A DNA stretch of 9,393 bases from a bacterium (lineage in GTDB: Bacteria; Patescibacteriota; Minisyncoccia; UBA6257; GWB1-50-10), in assembly GCA_027310235.1 (NCBI GenBank), contig DAIDBF010000041.1, positions 1 to 9,393 of the forward strand, read 5' to 3'. Below, one piece after another: positions 1 to 6,106 of the stretch (position 1 is the stretch's first letter; each line of letters begins with the position of its first letter). The notes under the pieces were generated by a model. It had not been told where the DNA came from, did not search any database, and saw only the letters and a program-made list of their open reading frames with translations. The position numbers and the translations under genes are program-made.

Positions 1-783
1 CTGGTTTTCGTGCGGCCCCCCCTGAAGTCCGGGAAATACGTTTTTATCCACCAGCTTCGACAACTCGCCCTTCGAGAAGATCATTGCCGCGCGCGGACCG
101 CGAAGCGTTTTGTGTGTTGTCGTGGTCACCACATCCGCATGGAGGAACGGTGAGGGATATACCCTTCCCGCAACGAGTCCGGCGAAGTGGGACATATCGA
201 CGAGGAGGTAAGCGCCAACAGCATCGGCAATCGCTCTCATTTTTTTGAAGTTCACGATCCGCGAGTATGCGGTTGCGCCGGCGATAATAAGTTTCGGTTG
301 TTCTTTTTTAGCAATCCGCATCACCTCACCGTAATCGATCTCCTCCGTTTTTTTGTCCACGCCGTAAGGAACCTGTACCCAGAGTTTCCCCGTAATGCTT
401 ACCCTGTGTCCGTGCGTAAGGTGTCCCCCCATCGCCAAGGACATCCCCATGATTTTTTCACCCACCGGCACTAACGCATGCAAGACCGCAAGATTTGCGG
501 GAGATCCGGAGTAGGGTTGGACGTTCACGCTCCATTTCTTGGGCGAGAGGGAAAAAAGCCTGAGCGCTCTCTTCTTTGTCAGCTCCTCGACTTCATCCAT
601 ATACACATTACCGCCGTAATAGCGGGCGTGCGGATACCCTTCCGCGTACTTGTTCACAAATACGCTCCCTAATGCTTCGCGTACGTCTTTCGAGACGTAG
701 TTTTCGGAAGCGATCAAGTTCAGCGTATTGTTCTGGCGTTTCGTTTCCTTCTCAACGAGTTTTTTTACTTCTTTATCTTTCAT
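1..783 (-). CDS. glyA: Serine hydroxymethyltransferase, N-terminal 261 codons (3' end outside window)
   Basis: This PLP enzyme interconverts serine and glycine while moving a one-carbon unit to or from tetrahydrofolate in the cytosol. Translating the minus strand from the ATG at 783-781 gives 261 uninterrupted residues. Family landmarks appear in order: LIASENYVS (residues 23-31), NKYAEGYP (44-51) with RYYGG, the QPYSGSPAN loop (89-97), GGHLTHG (119-125), LLVDMSHFAGLVAG (193-206), and the PLP-lysine motif TTTTHK with K225 as the Schiff-base lysine, followed by FPGLQGGPH (250-258). The family is usually about 410-430 residues, so roughly 60% is present. The start fits the usual N-terminus, with the first helix directly before LIASEN. 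No Shine-Dalgarno site is visible. A terminator-like hairpin at 808-836 lies just upstream, so it is probably transcribed separately from the 91-residue gene. Confidence 0.96.
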   Translation of the reverse strand, partial: MKDKEVKKLVEKETKRQNNTLNLIASENYVSKDVREALGSVFVNKYAEGYPHARYYGGNVYMDEVEELTKKRALRLFSLSPKKWSVNVQPYSGSPANLAVLHALVPVGEKIMGMSLAMGGHLTHGHRVSITGKLWVQVPYGVDKKTEEIDYGEVMRIAKKEQPKLIIAGATAYSRIVNFKKMRAIADAVGAYLLVDMSHFAGLVAGRVYPSPFLHADVVTTTTHKTLRGPRAAMIFSKGELSKLVDKNVFPGLQGGPHENQ

Positions 784-807
784 TTTCTTATAATTTACAC
801 CAACCGA

Positions 808-836
808 AGAAAAACCGCCATCGGATTGTGGCGGTT
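808..836 (-). terminator. Intrinsic terminator between the 91-aa gene and glyA
   Basis: AACCGCCA (813-820) pairs perfectly with TGGCGGTT (829-836) around an 8-nt loop. Read on the minus strand, the stem runs into a TTTTTCTTC tract. This is the classical intrinsic-terminator layout and would end transcripts arriving from the 91-residue membrane-protein gene about 25 nt before glyA starts. Confidence 0.6.
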
Positions 837-873
837 CTTCGCGGTAATTTCGTTATCCGCCTGCGCGAGAATA

Positions 874-994
874 CCCCGGGCGTGAGCCCGGGGATGAGAG
901 CGTGGCGGACCCTTCGAAGCTCGTAAGAGCGAAGGAGGGTGCTTCGGCGGATTCCGCCGAAGAAATGCAAGATACCGCGGGCTTACGCCCGCGG
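874..994. repeat. Cluster of four GC-rich hairpins (REP-like) in the 784-998 gap
   Basis: This gap contains no convincing gene. It holds four hairpins in a row: CCCCGGGC/GCCCGGGG with loop GTGA (874-893); CCTTC...GAAGG enclosing GCTC-GTAA-GAGC (911-935); CTTCGGCGG/CCGCCGAAG with loop ATT (942-962); and CCGCGGGC/GCCCGCGG with loop TTAC (975-994). The last begins 4 nt after the stop of the 91-residue gene. None is followed by a long T-tract on the minus strand, so they resemble repetitive extragenic palindromes or RNA-stabilising 3' structures more than terminators. A similar palindrome occurs at 2765-2784. Confidence 0.7.
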
Positions 995-998
995 AGCT

Positions 999-1274
999 TC
1001 ATTTGTTCAGGAGGTTTCCCAAATCATCCAGCGATTTCTGTTCATCTCCAATGCCGGAGAACGGATCGGGTTTTTGTGCAGAAGAGGTCGCGGTTGAGGT
1101 GGCGGGAGTCGAACTCGCCTCTACAATCGGCTGGGTGTCTTGATTCCCGGACTGTGGCGCTTGCTGACTTTCGGAAGGAATGAAAAGGAGGGGAATATAT
1201 GCCGCAATAAGCCCCACCCCGACGATGACGACAACGATGACAAGCACTATTTTATTTTTTGCCAGCTTTTCCAT
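999..1274 (-). CDS. Small single-pass membrane protein of unknown function (91 aa)
   Basis: I do not recognise this protein. The lysine-containing N-terminus (MEKLAKNK) is followed by one strong hydrophobic segment at about residues 9-32 (IVLVIVVVIVGVGLIAAYIP). The tail of about 58 residues is hydrophilic and rich in Ser, Thr, Pro, Gln and Ala, and ends in DDLGNLLNK. The positive N-terminus predicts the tail outside the cell, as a signal anchor. No lipobox cysteine is present. The ATG at 1274-1272 lies one base after the arm of inverted-repeat element E1, and there is no Shine-Dalgarno site. An extended -10 candidate (TGG then TATAAC) inside the element could give a leader of about 20 nt. It follows the exonuclease gene on the same strand. 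Similar architecture is seen in the protein at 8114-8611. Confidence 0.7.
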   Translation of the reverse strand: MEKLAKNKIVLVIVVVIVGVGLIAAYIPLLFIPSESQQAPQSGNQDTQPIVEASSTPATSTATSSAQKPDPFSGIGDEQKSLDDLGNLLNK

Positions 1275-1275
1275 C

Positions 1276-1404
1276 CCAGTAGTAGAAACTCGATAATTGT
1301 TATACCATCTCTTATTTTTCTCGAGAAGCCTTTTTATTTTTTCTCCCAGCGGTCAGTGAATCGAGAGCTATGCGCTCCGCGCTCAATCGAGTTTTCACTA
1401 CTGG
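1276..1404 (-). repeat. Inverted-repeat element E1 (129 bp)
   Basis: The arms are CCAGTAGTAGAAACTCGAT (1276-1294) and ATCGAGTTTTCACTACTGG (1386-1404). They form a 19-bp inverted repeat except for two central bases (AG against GA). Read on the minus strand, the order is arm A, a 91-bp interior, arm B, one G, then the ATG of the 91-aa gene. The interior begins with a small GCGC-GGA-GCGC hairpin and ends with TGGTATAAC, a plausible extended -10 box. The same arms occur at 7204-7324 and 7403-7528 with different interiors. Confidence 0.85.
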
Positions 1405-1418
1405 GCATCGCTGTTTCA

Positions 1419-1988
1419 TTAGATAAGTTGACCTTGAGGCGATTCTTCCTCTTCCTTATAAGGTAGTTCAAGTTTTTTCATTTGGGAAGTGTTTCTGTCG
1501 GGAATCCAGAGGTATCCTTTCTCGCGGATAAGATCGAATATTTCTTTTGTGATTTTCACGTCGTTTACGCAGTATTCTTTGAGTTTCTCGATTTCTCCGC
1601 GGCGATAGAGCTCGATCGCCTCCATGCCGTGGCCGGTCTTTCCCGCACCGATGTTCGCCTCCGCGAGAATTCCGAGTCCGATGCGCCGGCCAAGTTTTTC
1701 CTCCACCTCTTCCAGGATGTCGTAGTGGGGAATCGAGGCGACGTTAAAGCTGAAGTATTTTCCGAGAACCGGTATGTCAAACCGCTTGCTCGCAAAACCG
1801 ACAATAAGCTTCGCGCGCCTCAGCATCTCTCCGAGTGCGGGAAGTTCGTGCTCATCAAAACAAAAATACTTATCCTCGTCATAGGAATACACGGCGACTA
1901 CCGAGACGTCGAGATCTTTCAGGTTTTCGCGCCCGCCGACATCATCAAAAGAGTTTTTCGTTTCGATATCAAAAACTAATCTATCCAT
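1419..1988 (-). CDS. DEDDy-type 3'-5' exonuclease-like protein (RNase H fold)
   Basis: This is probably a metal-dependent 3'-5' exonuclease acting on DNA or RNA; the substrate is unknown. Exo I is LVFDIET, giving D7 and E9. Exo II is VGFASKRFDIPVL with D71. Exo III is EYCVNDV, where Y139 and D143 match the Tyr-x3-Asp pattern of the DEDDy subclass. At 189 residues it is a bare exonuclease domain with no polymerase or helicase part, like the Pol-B-exonuclease-like or RNase_H_2 families. I chose the ATG at 1988 because it sits directly before the first beta strand; a GTG at 2009 would add seven residues. It lies 24 nt after the DUF458 stop on the same strand, so the two are likely co-transcribed. 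The Lys/Glu-rich tail (about 170-189) looks disordered. Confidence 0.82.
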   Translation of the reverse strand: MDRLVFDIETKNSFDDVGGRENLKDLDVSVVAVYSYDEDKYFCFDEHELPALGEMLRRAKLIVGFASKRFDIPVLGKYFSFNVASIPHYDILEEVEEKLGRRIGLGILAEANIGAGKTGHGMEAIELYRRGEIEKLKEYCVNDVKITKEIFDLIREKGYLWIPDRNTSQMKKLELPYKEEEESPQGQLI

Positions 1989-2012
1989 ACAAAAAGTCAC
2001 GAGATACACCCG

Positions 2013-2516
2013 TCACACATATTTATCCGCCACCTTCGAGGCCGCATAGCTTTCGGGCTTCGTCTTCGGCTCGAAGTTGTGCGCACGCACCATACCCACC
2101 ACCTCCTGGATGAGCGCCTTCGTGGGGCCGCGCTCTCCCACATCCACGTGAATTTCAAAATCCCACTTCATCGCGATTCCTTCCTTCGCGGCCTTCTCCG
2201 TAACTTCTTTCATCTCGGTGATAAACACGTTCGCCACATCGAGCGAGAGTAGTACTTCCTGGATGATGCGGTCGTGAAGATTATAGAACTTTCCCATCTT
2301 CGCGCGGCGATAGAAGTACCGGCCGCCGTTCCCCACGCGGTGTACCACGATTGCGGTCACGAAATCGGCGCTCTTATCTTCCAAGTGCAGCGAATCGCTT
2401 CCAATGACGATCTTATACTCCGCTTTCGGTTTGTTTTTAATAAACCCCACAATCTCGTTCACCACCTGGTGAACGTCCACCTGCAAGCCGTAAGAAGTAT
2501 TGAAAGTCAATGACAT
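2013..2516 (-). CDS. DUF458 / YkuK-like RNase H-fold protein
   Basis: The 167 residues match the YkuK/DUF458 family, which is predicted to have an RNase H-like fold and whose biochemical role is unsettled. Visible family marks are YKIVIGSDSL (34-43), carrying an acidic residue on the first strand, IHVDVGERGPT near residue 122-132 with a second acidic pair, and the C-terminal KPESYAASKVADKY block. The ATG at 2516 is preferred because the family begins close to this point, and a promoter candidate at 2523-2552 would start transcription almost at this codon. An in-frame ATG at 2552 would add 12 residues but overlaps that promoter. It stops with TGA. It leads directly into the exonuclease gene, so the pair may form a nucleic-acid-processing operon. 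Confidence 0.85.
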   Translation of the reverse strand: MSLTFNTSYGLQVDVHQVVNEIVGFIKNKPKAEYKIVIGSDSLHLEDKSADFVTAIVVHRVGNGGRYFYRRAKMGKFYNLHDRIIQEVLLSLDVANVFITEMKEVTEKAAKEGIAMKWDFEIHVDVGERGPTKALIQEVVGMVRAHNFEPKTKPESYAASKVADKYV

Positions 2517-2522
2517 ACATAA

Positions 2523-2552
2523 AAAGTACTCCCTTGTTGGGGGCGTTGTCAA
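2523..2552 (-). promoter_or_regulatory. Promoter candidate for the DUF458-exonuclease pair
   Basis: On the minus strand a perfect -35 box TTGACA (2552-2547) is followed by an 18-bp spacer and TACTTT (2528-2523). The expected start of transcription, about 7 nt further, coincides with the ATG at 2516, so the transcript would be leaderless or nearly so. A terminator upstream (2637-2668) makes a promoter here necessary. Confidence 0.5.
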
Positions 2553-2636
2553 AGATGAGAAAGGGAACTTGTTTTTCCTTCTCGTCAGCAGAAAGTTTCA
2601 CTCGGATATCGTTCGTCTCACGTCTCCTCCGCAAAT

Positions 2637-2668
2637 AAAAACCTCGCCGCGAGCGGCGAGGTTTTTTT
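2637..2668. terminator. Bidirectional intrinsic terminator
   Basis: AAAAACCTCGCCGC (2637-2650) pairs with GCGGCGAGGTTTTT (2653-2666) around a 2-nt centre. The GC stem is flanked by A- and T-runs, so it works as an intrinsic terminator on either strand. On the minus strand it would end transcripts from the tRNA-Val/Nudix unit before the DUF458 gene. Confidence 0.85.
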
Positions 2669-2712
2669 CAAGAACCTCTCGGTTCTCGACGGGCTTCGCC
2701 CTCTTTCCTCCA

Positions 2713-2853
2713 CGGGGAAACTCCCGTTTCCCCGACCCCCTTCTCATTCATCATCCGCATTCACCCCCGCGGCAAGCCGCGGGGTATTCTGCGGATGATG
2801 AATAAACGGAGTTGAAGGAACTCGCCCCGCGTACGGGGTTCAAACACCTTCAA
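2713..2853. repeat. Hairpin cluster downstream of the Nudix gene
   Basis: The gap 2669-2864 shows no gene but three strong palindromes. CGGGGAAAC/GTTTCCCCG with loop TCCC spans 2713-2734. A two-tier hairpin spans 2747-2802: outer TTCATCATCCGCA pairs perfectly with TGCGGATGATGAA, and inner CCCCGCGGC pairs with GCCGCGGGG across AA. TTGAAGG/CCTTCAA (2812-2853) encloses CCCCG-CGTA-CGGGG. The last sits 11 nt after the Nudix stop and may protect the 3' end. The inner palindrome of the second resembles those at 874-893 and 975-994. Confidence 0.75.
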
Positions 2854-2864
2854 TTCCTATTACA

Positions 2865-3410
2865 TTAATTGAATCTCTTATGCAGTTCCTCAAATAACTT
2901 TTTATATTCTTCGGGGTGAGACACAAAATCGGGGTTCCCATTCCCGATTATTTTTTCAAGTTCTCGGAACGGAACAAATCGCACCTCCGAGACCTCTTCC
3001 TTCTGAAGTTCCATCCTTGAGAGCTCTGCGTCTAACCGCACGAGAAATACATCGTTTATCTCGTTATTGATGTAGGTGCCGTTATTCGAAACGGATTTTT
3101 GAGACACCGTGAATAAGTATTCGAATTTTTCCGCACCTAAGGTTAGTCCTAGTTCTTCTTCCGTCTCTCTCTCTGCGCAAATTGCGGGCGTTTCCCCCGC
3201 GGAAACGTGCCCCGCGCTCGGAATGTCCCACATATTCGGGTGATTGTCTTTTTGGGGGGCGCGTTTCTGAATCAATAACTCTCCCTTCGAATTTACGATC
3301 CACACGTGCACCGCGCGATGCCAGTCGCCGCCGCGATGCACTTCGGATTTTAATTTTTTCACACCCGTAGGGCTTCCGTTTTCGTTTATTACATCGATGT
3401 ATTCTTCCAT
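2865..3410 (-). CDS. Nudix hydrolase (IPP-isomerase-like / YfcD-like branch)
   Basis: This 181-residue protein probably hydrolyses a nucleoside-diphosphate-linked substrate. The Nudix box is complete at residues 67-89: G67, E73, then RETEEELG with R81, E82, E85, E86 and G88, matching the GX5EX7REUXEEXGU pattern; the metal-binding glutamates are all present. The flanking regions (DVINENGSPTG at the start, HRAVHVWIVNSKGELLIQKRA, and MWDIPSAGHV) resemble the isopentenyl-diphosphate-isomerase-like Nudix branch that includes E. coli YfcD. Substrate cannot be predicted. The ATG at 3410 is the correct start, because longer reading into 3476 would overlap the tRNA-Val gene. Only 7 nt separate it from the tRNA 3' end and no Shine-Dalgarno site is present, so it is probably expressed from the tRNA transcript. 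Confidence 0.9.
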   Translation of the reverse strand: MEEYIDVINENGSPTGVKKLKSEVHRGGDWHRAVHVWIVNSKGELLIQKRAPQKDNHPNMWDIPSAGHVSAGETPAICAERETEEELGLTLGAEKFEYLFTVSQKSVSNNGTYINNEINDVFLVRLDAELSRMELQKEEVSEVRFVPFRELEKIIGNGNPDFVSHPEEYKKLFEELHKRFN

Positions 3411-3417
3411 ATCGTTG

Positions 3418-3491
3418 TGGGCGCTGAGGGGTTCGAACCCCCGGCCTTCGCAGTGTAAATGCGACGCTCTAACCAACTGAGCTAAGCGCCC
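3418..3491 (-). tRNA. tRNA-Val (anticodon UAC)
   Basis: On the minus strand the acceptor GGGCGCT pairs with AGCGCCC. The D arm is GCTC/GAGC. The anticodon stem TCGCA/TGCGA closes the loop TTTACAC, giving anticodon TAC (valine). The T arm is GGGGG/CCCTC around TTCGAAC. The discriminator is A at 3418, and the following bases (CAACG) show that CCA is not encoded. Promoter boxes lie just upstream. Confidence 0.96.
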
Positions 3492-3501
3492 TTATCTTGA
3501 G

Positions 3502-3531
3502 AGTATAGGATAAACGTTATTACGTCTGCAA
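3502..3531 (-). promoter_or_regulatory. Promoter of tRNA-Val (and probably the Nudix gene)
   Basis: Minus-strand TTGCAG (3531-3526), an 18-bp spacer and TATACT (3507-3502) resemble a sigma-70-type promoter. The start would fall near 3495, four bases before the mature tRNA. No promoter fits between the tRNA and the Nudix ATG. Confidence 0.6.
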
Positions 3532-3550
3532 ATCGGGGGCTAAATATGAT

Positions 3551-3970
3551 ATGAAGATCATATTCCCTTTTTCTCAAAGAGATCTAATGATCGCGGGTTT
3601 ATTTCTTTTCTGGGGAGAGGGTTCAGAATCTAAAATGCCGGAAATAGAGGTTACCAACACGGACCCTGCTATTCCAAAGTTCTTTATTCATTGGGTAACA
3701 AACTTCTTGAAATTAGACAGAGATAGAATAAAAATACATCTCCACCTTTATAGTGATATGAATGTTGAAAAAGAAATTGAATTTTGGTCGTCCACCCTAA
3801 AGACACCAAAAACTCAATTTATAAAGCCTTACATAAAGAAAAACTCTTCAAAACTCATAAATAGAGGCACCTTTGGACACGGCACGTGTACAATAAGAGT
3901 CGGAAATGCTAGGGTTGGCGAAAAAGTACAGATGGGATTAAAATCAATCCGAGATTATTTCGGCCCGTAG
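3551..3970 (+). CDS. LAGLIDADG-homing-endonuclease-like protein, apparently missing its N-terminal domain
   Basis: The 139-residue product begins MKIIFPFSQRDLMIAGLFLF and continues WGEGSESK, with VTNTDP (about 34-39), HLHLYSD (about 64-70) and a C-terminal TCTIRVGNARVGEKV. From memory this resembles a widespread family in CPR and archaea that pairs an N-terminal helix-turn-helix with a LAGLIDADG-like core; family assignment is tentative. Relatives are usually over 200 residues and carry the HTH before the WGEG block. Here the first in-frame upstream stop is at 3506-3508 and no alternative start exists, so that part is absent. The stop TAG is formed by tRNA-Ile bases, a 10-nt overlap. The DNA is AT-rich (15 G/C in 3721-3780), and 8 of 14 Ile codons are ATA. 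It is likely acquired or decaying DNA. Confidence 0.55.
   Translation: MKIIFPFSQRDLMIAGLFLFWGEGSESKMPEIEVTNTDPAIPKFFIHWVTNFLKLDRDRIKIHLHLYSDMNVEKEIEFWSSTLKTPKTQFIKPYIKKNSSKLINRGTFGHGTCTIRVGNARVGEKVQMGLKSIRDYFGP
3915..3944 (+). promoter_or_regulatory. Possible promoter of tRNA-Ile, inside the upstream ORF
   Basis: TTGGCG (3915-3920), an 18-bp spacer and TAAAAT (3939-3944) would start transcription near 3951, about 10 nt before the tRNA. The boxes lie in the last codons of the 139-residue ORF. The evidence is pattern only. Confidence 0.35.
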
Positions 3971-4034
3971 CTCAATGGTAGAGCAGTCGGCTTATATCCG
4001 AAAGGTTTTGCAGGTTCGAGTCCTGCCGGGCCGA
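3961..4034 (+). tRNA. tRNA-Ile (anticodon UAU)
   Basis: The acceptor CGGCCCG pairs with CGGGCCG. The D arm is GCTC/GAGC with a 7-nt loop. The anticodon stem TCGG/CCGA plus a G-A mismatch closes the loop CTTATAT, so the anticodon is TAT, reading AUA. The T arm is GCAGG/CCTGC around TTCGAGT. The variable loop is 7 nt by this fold, slightly long. The discriminator is A, as expected for isoleucine, and CCA is not encoded. Its first ten bases also form the end of the upstream ORF. Confidence 0.88.
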
Positions 4035-4041
4035 CAATCGT

Positions 4042-5883
4042 TTACGCCTTTAACGCGACTTGTTTCAAGTTGAAGCTTTTGATAATCGCGTAGAATTCAT
4101 CCTGTTCGAGGGTCTCTTGTTCCATTAAGATGTGTGCGATCTTATCGAGAATGTTTTTGTGGCCCGTGATAATTTTTTTCGCGGCATCGAACGCTTTTTT
4201 AATAAAGAGGTTTACTTCTTCGTCGATCACGCCGCTTGTTGCTTCGGAATAATCCTTTGCCGAGGAAAGCTCTCTTCCGAGGAAAATGAGATCCTGCGTT
4301 TTTCCGAATGTTCTCGGCCCCAGCTTCTCGCTCATGCCGTACTCGGTAACGAGCCGGTGCGCCATCTCGGTCGCCTGCCTCAAATCATTCGACGAGCCGG
4401 TGCTCACGTCTTTAAACACGACCGACTCGGAAATAAATCCGCCGAACGAAACCGCAAGATCCGCGAGAAACTCCGTCTTTGTCTTCAAATGCCGTTCTTC
4501 GATCGGCAGTTTCAAGGTGTATCCGCCCGCCATGCCGCGGCTCACAATCGAAACCTTATGCACCGGATCTGCTCCCTTTAAAGAAGCGGCGACAAGTGCG
4601 TGGCCCGCTTCATGGTACGCGGTGATCTTCTTTTCGTTATCCGAGATTGTGCGGCTCTTTCGCGCGGGCCCGAGCATCACCTTTTCAATGGAATTAACAA
4701 GATCAAGCTGCGATACTTCTTTCTTGTTGTTCCGCGCCGCGAGAATCGCCGCTTCATTCATAAGATTCGCGAGATCCGCACCCGCGAAGCCGGGGGTGCG
4801 AACGGCGATAGTTTTCAAATCCACGCTTTTCCCGAGCGGCTTGCCCTTCGCATGGATTTTCAAGATCTCTTCCCTGTCTTTTATATCAGGAAGATCGAGA
4901 ACCACTCTTCGATCGAAGCGGCCGGGACGGAGAAGCGCCGCATCCAGAACGTCGGGGCGGTTTGTCGCCGCCATTACGATTACATTCGAATCGCGCTCGA
5001 AGCCGTCCATTTCAACCAAGATCTGGTTTAAGGTCTGTTCGCGTTCGTCGTGCCCGCCTCCCAAGCCCGCGCCGCGTTCGCGTCCCACCGCATCAATTTC
5101 GTCTATAAATATTATGGAAGGCGCAGCGCGCTTCGCCGTCTGAAACAGATCTCTTACTCTCGAGGCGCCGACGCCCACGAACATCTCGACAAACTCGGAA
5201 GCGGAGAGGTGGAAGAAGGGGACATTTGACTCTCCGGCAACCGCTCTCGCGAGTAACGTCTTTCCCGTACCGGGCGCCCCCATGAGGAGCACGCCCCTCG
5301 GGATGCGCGCGCCGATATCCAAAAACTTCTTCGGGCTTTTCAAAAAATCAACGACTTCTTCAAGTTCTTCTTTCGTCTCCTTGAGTCCCGCGACATCTTT
5401 GAACGTTACCTTATCGCGATTCGGAGAAAAAAGTTTTATGTTCACCTTCCCGAACGTGAAGGCCTGGTTCGCGCCGCCTTTTGCCTGTCTGAAGATCCAC
5501 CAAAAAATCAGAATCATCGCGAGGATAGGGAGTACCGTCGGCAAGAGAATACCCGCCCAGTAGCGGGCACCGCTTTCGTCGGTAACACTCACGTCAACTT
5601 TCTGAAGCGCCTCCGGCGAGACGCCGTAGTTTTTCATGGTTTCAACGATGCCGGTCTCGGTCTCTTTCTTCGATGTCGCTTTCGATCCATCGGTGAATAC
5701 TACATTCAACGTGTCGCCGCTCACCGCGATCGACTTTACCGCACTTCCTTCAACTTTCTGCGCTAGAGCGCCGATTGAGATTGTGCTCGGTTCTTCTGCG
5801 GGCGTCAGAAAGAACGAGAACACGAGAGCAAGAAGCACGAGAAACGTGACAATTCCAAGAAAACTTTTTCCGAATTTTCCCAT
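4042..5883 (-). CDS. ftsH: ATP-dependent zinc metalloprotease FtsH
   Basis: This membrane-anchored AAA+ protease unfolds and degrades membrane and short-lived cytosolic proteins as a hexamer. The 613 residues show TM1 (about 7-27), an extracytoplasmic domain (28-108), TM2 (about 110-131), Walker A GAPGTGKT (202-209), the pore motif MFVGVGAS (234-241), Walker B IIFIDEID (257-264), the second region of homology [22 protein letters not shown] (in 304-325) with arginine fingers R319 and R322, and the zinc site HEAGH (424-428) with the probable third ligand D500 in TGSSNDL. All catalytic residues are present. The segment GGFISES (481-487) departs from the more usual GGRxAE at this point. Length is typical. 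The ATG at 5883 has no Shine-Dalgarno site; a promoter candidate at 5902-5930 predicts a leader of about 12 nt. Confidence 0.97.
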   Translation of the reverse strand: MGKFGKSFLGIVTFLVLLALVFSFFLTPAEEPSTISIGALAQKVEGSAVKSIAVSGDTLNVVFTDGSKATSKKETETGIVETMKNYGVSPEALQKVDVSVTDESGARYWAGILLPTVLPILAMILIFWWIFRQAKGGANQAFTFGKVNIKLFSPNRDKVTFKDVAGLKETKEELEEVVDFLKSPKKFLDIGARIPRGVLLMGAPGTGKTLLARAVAGESNVPFFHLSASEFVEMFVGVGASRVRDLFQTAKRAAPSIIFIDEIDAVGRERGAGLGGGHDEREQTLNQILVEMDGFERDSNVIVMAATNRPDVLDAALLRPGRFDRRVVLDLPDIKDREEILKIHAKGKPLGKSVDLKTIAVRTPGFAGADLANLMNEAAILAARNNKKEVSQLDLVNSIEKVMLGPARKSRTISDNEKKITAYHEAGHALVAASLKGADPVHKVSIVSRGMAGGYTLKLPIEERHLKTKTEFLADLAVSFGGFISESVVFKDVSTGSSNDLRQATEMAHRLVTEYGMSEKLGPRTFGKTQDLIFLGRELSSAKDYSEATSGVIDEEVNLFIKKAFDAAKKIITGHKNILDKIAHILMEQETLEQDEFYAIIKSFNLKQVALKA

Positions 5884-5901
5884 GGTTTTTTAATACACCA
5901 C

Positions 5902-5930
5902 ATTCTAGCGCACTTTCCACATCAACGCAA
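5902..5930 (-). promoter_or_regulatory. Promoter candidate for ftsH
   Basis: Minus-strand TTGCGT (5930-5925), a 17-bp spacer and TAGAAT (5907-5902) would start transcription near 5895, giving a 5' leader of about 12 nt before the ATG at 5883. The layout closely matches the TTGCGG/TACAAT pair at 7357-7385. Confidence 0.5.
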
Positions 5931-5951
5931 AAATACTCATGCTACAAAATA

Positions 5952-6098
5952 CAAATTCTCCGTGTAGGCGCGACCGCAACTCAGAGAGGCGAGCAAGCTT
6001 GGTCTCCCCGAAGGGAGTTGCGAGCCGAGAGCGTAGGGTGCGGAATGCCACTGGAGCATTCCGACATCCGGTGCGGGAGTGCTTATGCGGAGAATTTG
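5952..6098. repeat. 147-bp structured element with perfect 11-bp terminal inverted repeats
   Basis: CAAATTCTCCG (5952-5962) and CGGAGAATTTG (6088-6098) are perfect inverse copies. Between them lie CGCAACTC/GAGTTGCG and the hairpin CGGAATGC/GCATTCCG with a 7-nt loop. No coding sequence is convincing. It fills the rpsA-ftsH gap and starts 8 nt after the rpsA stop. Read on the minus strand the outer stem is followed by TATTTTGT, so it could act as a large terminator. A non-autonomous mobile repeat or a structured RNA are alternatives. Confidence 0.65.
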
Positions 6099-6106
6099 AT
6101 AAGAAA

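Noticed and set aside
902..1183. 93-codon plus-strand ORF
   Set aside because: It crosses several hairpins and then reads the 91-aa gene in antisense; it shows no family features.
1482..1979. 165-codon plus-strand ORF
   Set aside because: It is the antisense shadow of the exonuclease gene, which has catalytic motifs.
2437..2634. 65-codon minus-strand ORF overlapping the DUF458 start
   Set aside because: It needs a TTG start, runs into DUF458 in another frame, and its product resembles nothing known. The GGAGGAG at its start is within its own first codons.
3411..3476. N-terminal extension of the Nudix protein to a start at 3476
   Set aside because: The extra 22 codons lie within tRNA-Val. 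The family N-terminus fits the ATG at 3410.
4286..5143. 285-codon plus-strand ORF
   Set aside because: It is fully antisense to ftsH; its length follows from the codon bias of that gene.
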